Positions 48,930 to 56,752 of a DNA stretch of 64,000 bases are shown here, piece after piece (the stretch's first letter is position 1; each line of letters opens with the position of its first letter). Source of the stretch: Sphingomonas sp. Leaf22 (GTDB taxonomy: Bacteria > Pseudomonadota > Alphaproteobacteria > Sphingomonadales > Sphingomonadaceae); the NCBI RefSeq assembly GCF_001421715.1, contig NZ_LMKP01000041.1:326855-390854 (forward strand), given 5' to 3'. A model generated the notes under the pieces. The model was not told the origin of the DNA, made no database searches, and was given only the letters and a program-made list of their open reading frames with translations. The position numbers and the translations under genes are program-made.

Positions 48930-49074
48930 GTCCGGCAATGGCGTCGGGCACGATATAAGCGCGAACCGGTTCCAACGGCGGGACCGATAGCGTCGGGCGA
49001 TCGATGATCGCCACACGGCAACGAAGCCGCTCCGATGCGCCCGAACAGGGCCGCGTCGGGGCGGCTTTTTCTTT
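48930..49074 (+). promoter_or_regulatory. nitrate-responsive leader: ANTAR-type hairpins overlapping a terminator
   Basis: Hairpin P1 at 48967-48986 has a 7-bp stem (CGGUUCC / GGGACCG) and hexaloop AACGGC. P2 at 49016-49029 has stem CGGC / GCCG and hexaloop AACGAA. Both loops have A at position 1 and G at position 4, the published signature of ANTAR targets. The linker forms its own perfect hairpin (GGCGATC / GATCGCC, 48996-49012). The 3' arm of P2 (49026-49029) is part of the 5' arm of the terminator, so the two are exclusive. A further hexaloop hairpin (loop AATGGC) is at 48930-48949. Confidence 0.75.
49025..49074 (+). terminator. leader terminator before the nitrate porter gene
   Basis: AGCCGC at 49025-49030 pairs with GCGGCT at 49061-49066. 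The stem continues inward through CCGATGC / GCGTCGG with two wobble pairs, and TTTTTCTTT follows. It ends 24 nt before the porter ATG, so it controls read-through into narK-nirBD-nasA. Confidence 0.85.
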
Positions 49075-49098
49075 GTCCATCGCATTCGGGGAACTGCC

Positions 49099-50337
49099 AT
49101 GGCTACCGCCTATTGGAAAGACGATACCGCCGCCAAACCGGACAGCTTCTGGTCCAGCGGACATACGCCGACGCTGATCGCGGCATTCCTGTATTTCGAC
49201 CTCGCCTTCATGGTGTGGGTGCTGCTCGGCCCGCTCGCGCCCGACATCGCCAAGACGCTGTTGCTGACCCCGGCGCAAAAGGGTCTGATGGTCGCGGTGC
49301 CGACACTGGCCGGGGCGCTGCTGCGCGTCGTCAACGGCCTGCTGGTCGACCGCATCGGGCCGAAGCGCGCCGGCGCGATCAGCCAGATCATCGTCATCGC
49401 CGGACTGTTCAGCGCATGGACGCTGGGGGTGAACAGCTTTGCCGGCACGCTCGCGCTGGGCGTCATCCTGGGGTTCGCAGGAGCCAGCTTCGCGATCGCC
49501 CTGCCGCTCGCCAGCCGTTGGTATCCGCCCGAGCATCAGGGCAAGGCGATGGGTCTGGCCGGCATGGGCAATTCGGGCACGGTGCTGGCCGCCTTGTTCG
49601 CGCCGACGCTGGCCAAGCTGTTCGGGTGGAATGCGGTGCTGGGCCTCGCCTGCTTGCCCCTGACGCTGGTGTTCGTCGCCTATATGGTGATGGCGAAGGA
49701 CGCGCCGAACGCGCCGCCCGCCCGCAAGCTGACCGAGTATTTCCTGCCGTTGAAGCAGGGCGATGCGTGGTGGCTGATGGGCTTCTACGCCGTCACCTTC
49801 GGCGGGTTCGTCGGCCTCGCCGCCTCGCTGCCGATCTACTTCACCGACCGGTTCGGGCTGACCACCATCACCGCCGGCTATTGCACCGCCGCCTGCGTCT
49901 TTGCCGGATCGCTGGTGCGGCCGATGGGCGGGGCGCTGGCCGACAAGGTAGGGGGCGTGAAGGCGCTGTCGGTGGTGTTCGTCGTCGCCGCAGCCGCGCT
50001 GGCCGGCGTCGGTCAGGCCGATAGCGTCGAAGCGGCGCTGACCCTGTTCGTCCTCGCCATGCTGGCACTCGGCACCGGCAACGGCGCGGTGTTCCAGCTG
50101 GTGCCGCAGCGTTTCGCCGCCGAAATCGGCGTGATGACCGGGCTGGTCGGCATGGCCGGCGGGATCGGCGGTTTCTACCTCGCCTCCTCGCTCGGCCTCG
50201 CCAAGCAACTGACCGGTAGCTTCCAGAGCGGGTTCCTGATCTTCGCCACGCTCGCCCTGATCGCCTTCGCCACGCTGACCATGGTCAAGGGCCGCTGGCG
50301 TCGCGAATGGACCGCCGCCGACGGCGTCCGGATCTGA
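49099..50337 (+). CDS. nitrate/nitrite MFS porter
   Basis: This is a 412-residue NNP-family transporter (NarK/NasA type) with about 12 membrane segments. FMVWVLLGPLAPDIAKTL is the typical first segment. Family motifs follow in LGFAGASFAIALPLASRWYP, the arginine-containing LLRVVNGLLVDRIGPKRAG and MGNSGTVLAALFAPTLA. It should import nitrate for assimilation. GGGGAA lies before the ATG. It is the first gene after the antitermination leader. The operon continues with nirB 29 nt downstream. Confidence 0.93.
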   Translation: MATAYWKDDTAAKPDSFWSSGHTPTLIAAFLYFDLAFMVWVLLGPLAPDIAKTLLLTPAQKGLMVAVPTLAGALLRVVNGLLVDRIGPKRAGAISQIIVIAGLFSAWTLGVNSFAGTLALGVILGFAGASFAIALPLASRWYPPEHQGKAMGLAGMGNSGTVLAALFAPTLAKLFGWNAVLGLACLPLTLVFVAYMVMAKDAPNAPPARKLTEYFLPLKQGDAWWLMGFYAVTFGGFVGLAASLPIYFTDRFGLTTITAGYCTAACVFAGSLVRPMGGALADKVGGVKALSVVFVVAAAALAGVGQADSVEAALTLFVLAMLALGTGNGAVFQLVPQRFAAEIGVMTGLVGMAGGIGGFYLASSLGLAKQLTGSFQSGFLIFATLALIAFATLTMVKGRWRREWTAADGVRI

Positions 50338-50366
50338 ACCCCATCCACTTGCCACGGACCCCATCG

Positions 50367-52853
50367 ATGAAACACGAACCTCTCACCCCCGGCGTCGACA
50401 CCCGCGAACACCTTGTCGTGATCGGCAACGGCATGGCCGGATGCCGCGCGGTCGAGGAACTGCTGGCCCGCGACCCTGCCCGGTACCGCGTCACCATCTT
50501 CGGTGCCGAACCGCATGTGAACTATAACCGCATCATGCTGTCGCCGGTGCTTGCCGGAGAAAAGACGTTCGAACAGATCGTCATCAACGACGCCGACTGG
50601 TACGCACAGAACGCGATCGAACTGGTCGCGGGCGATCCTGTAGTCGCCATTGATCGCGCGGCCAGGACGGTGACCGCGCGATCGGGCCGGGTCACCGGTT
50701 ACGACCGGCTGCTGATCGCGACCGGGTCCGATCCGTTCATCATCCCGGTGCCCGGCAAGGACCTGCCCGGCGTCATCGGTTTCCGCGACATGAAGGATGT
50801 CGACCACATGCTCGCCGCCGCCGAAAAGGGTGGCAGCGCGGTGGTGATCGGCGGCGGCCTGCTTGGGCTGGAGGCGGCGCACGGCCTGTCGCTGCGCGGC
50901 ATGAAGGTCACCGTACTGCACATCATGCCGACGCTGATGGAACGGCAGTTGGACGAAGCGGCGGGCTGGCTGCTCAAGTCCGCACTGGAAGCACGCGGCC
51001 AGACGATCCTGACCGGGGCCGACACCGCCGAGATCGTCGGCAGCGACGCGGTCGAGGGCGTCCGGCTGAAGGACGGGACGCTGATCCCCGCCTCGCTCGT
51101 CGTGATGGCGGTCGGCATCCGCCCGTCGGTGGCACTGGCGCGCGCGGCCGGCCTTGCGGTCGGGCGTGGCATCCAGGTCGACGACCATATGGTCACCAGC
51201 GATCCCGCGATCCTCGCTGTCGGCGAATGTGTCGAGCATGACGGCAACGTGTATGGCCTCGTCGCGCCGCTATGGGACATGTGCCGCGCGCTGGCCGATG
51301 GCCTGACCGACGCGCATAGCGGCTATCGCGGATCGGTGACCTCGACCAAGCTGAAGGTCGCCGGGCTCGACGTCTTTTCGGCCGGCGATTTTTCGGGCGG
51401 CGCGGGCGCGGAGGACATCGTCCTGCGCGACGCCAGCCGTGGCGTGTACAAGCGGGTGGTGGTCAAGGACGACCGCATCGTCGGTGCGGTGCTGTACGGC
51501 GACACCGCCGACGGCAACTGGTATTTCGACCTGCTCAAGCGCGGCGAGGATATCGGCGCGATCCGCGATCTGCTGATCTTCGGACAGGCCTTCGCTTCGG
51601 GAGGGGCGCAGGCGGACCCTAAGTCGGCCGTTGCGGCGCTCTCCGACAATGCGGAGATTTGCGGCTGCAACGGCGTGACCAAGGGACAGGTGGTCGGCTG
51701 CATCGCCAAGGGCGCGCACAGCCTCGACGCGGTGCGCGCGACGTGCAAGGCGTCGGCATCGTGCGGATCGTGCACCGGGCTGGTCGAAACCATCCTCGCG
51801 CTGACGCTGGGCGACGAGGTGCAGGCCGGCCCCAAGACGATGTGCAAATGCACCAGCTTCGGCCATGACGATGTCCGGCGCGAGATCGTCCGCCAGGACA
51901 TGCGCTCGATCCCCGAAGTCATGCAGAAGCTGCACTGGTCGACGCCCGATGGCTGTTCGTCGTGCCGGCCGGCGCTCAATTACTATCTGCTGTGCGCCCT
52001 GCCCGGTGTCTACAAGGACGATCAGCAAAGCCGCTTCGTCAACGAACGCCTCCACGCCAACATCCAGAAGGACGGCACCTATTCGGTGGTGCCGCGCATG
52101 TGGGGCGGCCTGACTTCCCCTCGCGAACTGCGCGCGATCGCCGATGTCGTCGAGAAATATGATGCACCGATGGTCAAGGTGACGGGCGGCCAGCGGCTCG
52201 ATATCTTCGGGATCAAGCGCGAGGACCTGCCCGCCGTCTGGGCCGATCTGAACGCCGCCGGGATGGTCAGCGGCCACGCCTATGGCAAGTCGTTGCGGAC
52301 GGTGAAGACCTGTGTCGGGTCCGAATGGTGCCGCTTCGGCACGCAGGATTCGACCGGTCTGGGGGTCAAGGTCGAACGGATGACATGGGGGTCGTGGATG
52401 CCCCACAAGTTCAAGATCGCGGTGTCGGGCTGCCCGCGCAATTGTGCGGAGGCGACGATCAAGGACTTCGGCGTCGTCTGCGTCGACAGCGGTTACGAAT
52501 TGTCGGTCGGCGGCAATGGCGGGATCAAGGTCCGCGCGACCGATTTCCTGTGCAAGGTCGCGACCGAGGAAGAGGCGATGCATTACTGCGCCGCCTTCAT
52601 CCAGCTGTATCGCGAGGAAGCCCGCTATCTGGAGCGGACCGCGCCGTGGATCGAACGGGTCGGCGTCGAGTATGTCCGCGCGCGCATGGCCGACGATGCG
52701 GCGGGGCGCGACGCGCTGGCCGCGCGGTTCCTGTTCTCGCAGCAGTTCATGCAGGACGACCCCTGGGCGGCGCGCGTTGCCGGGGCCGAGCGCGAACATC
52801 ATGCGCCGATGGCGACCTTCACCCCCACCCGCGCGACGGAGGAAATGGCATGA
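50367..52853 (+). CDS. nirB: assimilatory nitrite reductase, large subunit
   Basis: This is an 828-residue NAD(P)H-dependent siroheme enzyme that reduces nitrite to ammonium. The N-terminal FAD/NAD module has VVIGNGMAGCRAVEELL and VVIGGGLLGLEAAHGL. A BFD-like [2Fe-2S] domain begins at C432/C434 and includes CGSC. The ferredoxin-like repeats precede the siroheme/[4Fe-4S] cysteines C649, C655, C689 and C693 (TCVGSEWC, SGCPRNC). The start at MKHEPLTPG removes a non-conserved extension. It overlaps nirD by 4 nt. Confidence 0.96.
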   Translation: MKHEPLTPGVDTREHLVVIGNGMAGCRAVEELLARDPARYRVTIFGAEPHVNYNRIMLSPVLAGEKTFEQIVINDADWYAQNAIELVAGDPVVAIDRAARTVTARSGRVTGYDRLLIATGSDPFIIPVPGKDLPGVIGFRDMKDVDHMLAAAEKGGSAVVIGGGLLGLEAAHGLSLRGMKVTVLHIMPTLMERQLDEAAGWLLKSALEARGQTILTGADTAEIVGSDAVEGVRLKDGTLIPASLVVMAVGIRPSVALARAAGLAVGRGIQVDDHMVTSDPAILAVGECVEHDGNVYGLVAPLWDMCRALADGLTDAHSGYRGSVTSTKLKVAGLDVFSAGDFSGGAGAEDIVLRDASRGVYKRVVVKDDRIVGAVLYGDTADGNWYFDLLKRGEDIGAIRDLLIFGQAFASGGAQADPKSAVAALSDNAEICGCNGVTKGQVVGCIAKGAHSLDAVRATCKASASCGSCTGLVETILALTLGDEVQAGPKTMCKCTSFGHDDVRREIVRQDMRSIPEVMQKLHWSTPDGCSSCRPALNYYLLCALPGVYKDDQQSRFVNERLHANIQKDGTYSVVPRMWGGLTSPRELRAIADVVEKYDAPMVKVTGGQRLDIFGIKREDLPAVWADLNAAGMVSGHAYGKSLRTVKTCVGSEWCRFGTQDSTGLGVKVERMTWGSWMPHKFKIAVSGCPRNCAEATIKDFGVVCVDSGYELSVGGNGGIKVRATDFLCKVATEEEAMHYCAAFIQLYREEARYLERTAPWIERVGVEYVRARMADDAAGRDALAARFLFSQQFMQDDPWAARVAGAEREHHAPMATFTPTRATEEMA

Positions 52854-53188
52854 TCGGCGAATGGCTCGATATCGGCTGGGTCGATGAAATCCCGGTGCGC
52901 GGCAGCCGCACCGTACAGGTCACCGGCGGCGACGATATCGCCGTGTTCCGCACCGGCGAGGGCAAGGTCTTCGCACTCGCCGACCGCTGCCCGCACAAGG
53001 GCGGGCGGTTGAGCCAGGGTATCGTCCATGGCGGTGCGGTCGCTTGCCCGTTGCACAACTGGCGCATCGCGCTGGCGACCGGCGAGGCGATGGGCGAGGA
53101 CAAGGGCTGTACGCCGACGGTGCCGGTGAAGATCAGCGGCGGGCGGGTGCTGATCTGCCGCGCCAGCGCGCTGAAGGTGGCGGCGTGA
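52850..53188 (+). CDS. nirD: nitrite reductase small subunit, Rieske type
   Basis: This is a 112-residue NirD with a complete Rieske [2Fe-2S] site: C47 and H49 (RCPHKG), and C66 and H69 (CPLHNW). Enterobacterial NirD lacks these ligands, so this is the Rieske-bearing form. It should feed electrons to or stabilise NirB. It is coupled to nirB by ATGA. A repeat element fills the 151-bp gap to nasA. Confidence 0.94.
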   Translation: MIGEWLDIGWVDEIPVRGSRTVQVTGGDDIAVFRTGEGKVFALADRCPHKGGRLSQGIVHGGAVACPLHNWRIALATGEAMGEDKGCTPTVPVKISGGRVLICRASALKVAA

Positions 53189-53193
53189 ACCGG

Positions 53194-53338
53194 AAAATCC
53201 TCCCCATATATGGGGAGGGGGACCGCGCCCGTAGGGCGTGGTGGAGGGGGAGCGCCGCGTACGCAGCGGTTGCGTCTGCGGCAACGCCCCTCCACCAGCC
53301 TGCGGCTGGTCCCCCTCCCCGCAAAGCGGGGAGGATTT
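53194..53338. repeat. compound inverted repeat inside the nitrate operon
   Basis: Arms 53194-53249 and 53286-53338 are imperfect inverted copies. Each has its own small palindrome (CTCCCCATATATGGGGAG on the left, CTCCCCGCAAAGCGGGGAG on the right) and a second hairpin (CCGCGCCCGTAGGGCGTGG; ACCAGCCTGCGGCTGGT). The element fills nearly all of the nirD-nasA gap, and its right end contains the GGGGAGGAT that serves as the nasA ribosome site. Confidence 0.85.
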
Positions 53339-53339
53339 G

Positions 53340-55928
53340 ATGACAGTCAAAACCACCTGCGCTTATTGCGGGGTCGGCTGCGGTATCGTCGCCACGCCCG
53401 TTGGGCCGCGCACCGCGACGATCGCCGGTGACCCCGACCATCCCGCCAATGCCGGCCGCCTGTGTTCCAAAGGCACCCATCTCGGCGAGACGATCGGGCT
53501 GGAGGGTCGCCTGCTCGCGCCCATGATCGGCCGCAAGCAGGCAAGCTGGGACAAGGCGCTCGATCTCGTCGCCAGACGCTTCCGCGACACCATCGCGCAC
53601 CACGGCCCCGACAGCGTCGCCTTCTACGTCTCCGGCCAGTTGCTGACCGAGGACTATTATGTCGCGAACAAGCTGATGAAGGGCTTCATCGGATCGGCGA
53701 ACATCGACACCAATTCGCGGCTGTGCATGTCGAGCGCGGTCGCCGGACATTTGCGCGCATTCGGCGAGGATGTCGTTCCCGCCAATTACAGCGACCTCGA
53801 CGCCGCCGACCTGATCGTGCTGGTCGGGTCGAACACCGCATGGTGCCACCCGATCGTCTATCAGCGCATCCGCGCCCGCTGCGACGCCGGGGCGAAGCTG
53901 GTCGTGATCGATCCGCGCCGGACCGAAACCGCCGACGAAGCCGACCTGCACCTCCCCGTAAAGCCCGGCACCGACGTCGCCCTGATGAACGGGTTGCTGG
54001 CATGGTGCCGCGATACGGGTGTGCTCGATCAGACATATCTCGACGCGCATGTCGCGGTGCCCGATGGTTTTTGGGACAAGCTGGCCGACGGCTATGACCT
54101 GTGGTCGGTCGCGAAAACCTGCGACCTGCCCGCCGCCGATCTGCGCCGCTTCTACGAATGGTTCGCCGCCACCCCGCGCACCGTCACGATGTTCAGCCAG
54201 GGCATCAACCAGTCGCTGACCGGCACCGATCAGGTCAATGCAATCGTCAACGTCCACCTCGCCACCGGCCGCATCGGCAAGCCCGGTGCCGCGCCCTTTT
54301 CGATCACCGGCCAGCCCAACGCGATGGGCGGGCGCGAGGTCGGCGGCCTCGCCACCACGCTCGCCGCGCATATGGATTTCGCGCCCGACCATGTCGCGCG
54401 GGTCGGCCGCTTCTGGGCCGCGCCCAACATGGCGACCGCGCCGGGGCTGAAGGCGGTCGACCTGTTCCGCGCCGTGGGCGAGGGCCGGGTCAAGGCAGTG
54501 TGGATCATGGCGACCAACCCCGCCGTGTCCATGCCCGATGCCGATCGCGTCCGCGCCGCATTGGCCGATTGTCCGTTCGTGGTCGTGTCCGACGTGATCG
54601 CCGATACCGATACGTCGGCCTATGCCCATGTCCGCCTGCCCGCCGCCGCATGGGGCGAAAAGGACGGAACCGTCACCAATTCGGAACGCGTCGTCAGCCG
54701 CCAGCGCGCCTTCATGGCCCTACCCGGCGAGGCCCGGCCCGACTGGTGGATCATATCGCAGGTCGCGCAGCGCATGGGCTGGCGCAGCGCCTTTGCCTAT
54801 GACCGGCCCGCCGATATCTGGCGCGAGCATTGCCGGCTGTCGACCTATCAGAATGACGGCGCGCGCCGCTTCGCGCTGCCCGGCCATGCCGCGCGCGGCA
54901 ATGCCGAGTATGACGCGATGCAGCCGTTCCGCTGGGACGAGACGCCGTTCGCCGATGGCCGTTTCTCGACGCCCGATGGCCGTGCGCGGATGGTGTCGGT
55001 CGTGCAGAAACCGGTCGCGGGCACGCTCGACGCATGGCCGATGACGCTGAACACCGGGCGCTACCGCGATCAGTGGCACACCATGACCCGCACGGGCCTG
55101 AGCCCCAAACTGGCGCGCCACCGCGAGGAGCCGCTGGTCGAAGTCCATCCCGATGACGCGCAGCGTCTCGGCATCGCCGATGGCGGCCTTGCCCGCGTCG
55201 CGACGCCGCAGGGCGACAGCCTGTACCGCGCACAGGTCACGCCGACCCAGCGGCCGGGCGAATTGTTCGTGCCGATCCACTGGACCGATCGCACCTCGAC
55301 CGGGGGCCGCTCGGGCCGCCTGCCCCGCCCGCTGGCCGATCCGGTTTCGGGTCAGCCGGGGTTCAAGGCGACCCCGGCGCGCATCACGGCGGTGGCGTGC
55401 GACTGGCGCGGCTTTCTGATCGTGCGTGACGAAACTCCGCGACCCGACTGCCTGTGGGCGACGCGCATCGCGGTCCCCTGCGGCACCGTCTGGGATCTGG
55501 CTGGCGACGGCGATGCCGCCCGGCTCGACGTGCTGCTCCCGCGTGGCGAACGGATCGAGGCGATCGACGCCGCGCGCGGCACCCGCCGCACCGCGATCCT
55601 GCAGGACGGACGGCTGGCCGCCGCGCTATTCGTCACCCGCGACGGATCGCTGCCGCCGCGCGACTGGCTGGTCGCGCAACTGGCCGAGGCGAGTGCGGCC
55701 CCGACCCTGCTCGCCGGCCGTGCGCCGGGGGTGCAGGTCGATCGTGGCCCGATCGTCTGCGCCTGCTTCGACATCGGCCTCAACACCATTCTGACCACCA
55801 TCGCCGACCAGCGGCTGACCGACGTCGCCGCGATCGGCAAGGCGATTGGTGCCGGCACCAATTGCGGCTCGTGCCGCCCTGCGCTCGCCAAGCTGCTGCA
55901 ACCGAAAGGATCGACCCATGCCGCATGA
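53340..55928 (+). CDS. nasA: assimilatory nitrate reductase catalytic subunit
   Basis: This is an 862-residue cytoplasmic molybdopterin oxidoreductase. The N-terminal [4Fe-4S] cysteines are C7, C10, C14 and C42. The likely molybdenum ligand is C129 in SRLCMSSAV. Bis-MGD contacts include LVGSNTAWCHPI, MATNPAVSMPDADRV and the C-terminal MTLNTGRYRDQWHTMTRTG. A BFD-like [2Fe-2S] domain closes the protein (VCACFDIGLN and GTNCGSCRPAL). This layout matches NasA/NarB enzymes that take electrons from ferredoxin or an NADH partner. No separate reductase subunit (NasC) is present here, so the donor is open. The ATG at 53340 follows the repeat-borne ribosome site. Confidence 0.95.
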   Translation: MTVKTTCAYCGVGCGIVATPVGPRTATIAGDPDHPANAGRLCSKGTHLGETIGLEGRLLAPMIGRKQASWDKALDLVARRFRDTIAHHGPDSVAFYVSGQLLTEDYYVANKLMKGFIGSANIDTNSRLCMSSAVAGHLRAFGEDVVPANYSDLDAADLIVLVGSNTAWCHPIVYQRIRARCDAGAKLVVIDPRRTETADEADLHLPVKPGTDVALMNGLLAWCRDTGVLDQTYLDAHVAVPDGFWDKLADGYDLWSVAKTCDLPAADLRRFYEWFAATPRTVTMFSQGINQSLTGTDQVNAIVNVHLATGRIGKPGAAPFSITGQPNAMGGREVGGLATTLAAHMDFAPDHVARVGRFWAAPNMATAPGLKAVDLFRAVGEGRVKAVWIMATNPAVSMPDADRVRAALADCPFVVVSDVIADTDTSAYAHVRLPAAAWGEKDGTVTNSERVVSRQRAFMALPGEARPDWWIISQVAQRMGWRSAFAYDRPADIWREHCRLSTYQNDGARRFALPGHAARGNAEYDAMQPFRWDETPFADGRFSTPDGRARMVSVVQKPVAGTLDAWPMTLNTGRYRDQWHTMTRTGLSPKLARHREEPLVEVHPDDAQRLGIADGGLARVATPQGDSLYRAQVTPTQRPGELFVPIHWTDRTSTGGRSGRLPRPLADPVSGQPGFKATPARITAVACDWRGFLIVRDETPRPDCLWATRIAVPCGTVWDLAGDGDAARLDVLLPRGERIEAIDAARGTRRTAILQDGRLAAALFVTRDGSLPPRDWLVAQLAEASAAPTLLAGRAPGVQVDRGPIVCACFDIGLNTILTTIADQRLTDVAAIGKAIGAGTNCGSCRPALAKLLQPKGSTHAA

Positions 55929-56712
55929 TTTCCCGCACGGCATGGTCTGGCTGGTCGGGGCAGGTCCCGGCGACCCCGACCTGCTGACGCGCAAGGCCGA
56001 ACGGCTGATCGCCGCCGCCGATATCGTGTTCTACGACGCGCTGGTCGGGCCGGGCGTGCTCGACCTGATCCCGGCGCAGGTCGCGCGCGTGCCCGTCGGC
56101 AAGCGGTCGGGCCGCCATTCGAAGGATCAGCGATCGATCAACGACCTGCTCGCCGACGCCGCGCTGGCCGGCCGGCGCGTCGTCCGGCTGAAAGGGGGCG
56201 ATGCGTCGATCTTCGGCCGGTCGACCGAAGAGATCGAGCATCTGGCGGCGCACGGCGTCGCCACCCGCATCTGCCCCGGCATCACCGCCGCCAGCGCGGC
56301 GGCGGCATCGGGCGGGGTGTCGCTGACGCTGCGCGGTCTTGCGCGCAAGCTGACCTTCGTCACCGCCCATGCCCGTGCCGGAGAGGCGCTCGACCTCGAC
56401 TGGCAGACGCTGGCCGCCGCCGATGCTACGCTCGCTATCTATATGGGCCGTGCCGCCGCGCAGGAGGTCGCCCGCGAACTGATCGCCGCCGGCCGCGCCG
56501 CCGACACGCCGGTCATGGTCGCGGTCAACGTGTCGCTGCCGACCGAACGCATCATCCGCGGCCGGCTGTCGGCGCTCGCCTTTCTGGTCGACGCGATCAG
56601 CGACAGCGACCCTGCGCTGCTGCTGATCGGCGAGGCGGTCGCCGCGCCGATGCCGGTCGCCGCGCAGCCCGGTACGGCCACCAGACTGTCCTGCGTTACG
56701 TCGTCGGACTGA
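55918..56712 (+). CDS. cobA: uroporphyrinogen-III C-methyltransferase
   Basis: This is a 264-residue SAM-dependent enzyme that makes precorrin-2, the first step toward siroheme. WLVGAGPGDPDLLTRKA and VRLKGGDASIFGRSTEE are family signatures, and CPGITAASAAAA follows. It lacks the dehydrogenase/ferrochelatase half of CysG, so those steps must be encoded elsewhere. The start overlaps nasA by 11 nt and has AAAGGA upstream. Operon membership with nirB explains its role: supplying siroheme for nitrite reductase. Confidence 0.94.
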   Translation: MPHDFPHGMVWLVGAGPGDPDLLTRKAERLIAAADIVFYDALVGPGVLDLIPAQVARVPVGKRSGRHSKDQRSINDLLADAALAGRRVVRLKGGDASIFGRSTEEIEHLAAHGVATRICPGITAASAAAASGGVSLTLRGLARKLTFVTAHARAGEALDLDWQTLAAADATLAIYMGRAAAQEVARELIAAGRAADTPVMVAVNVSLPTERIIRGRLSALAFLVDAISDSDPALLLIGEAVAAPMPVAAQPGTATRLSCVTSSD

Positions 56713-56752
56713 ACCTGCCTACAGAACGCACGATTGCGGACGCCGACCCGGA

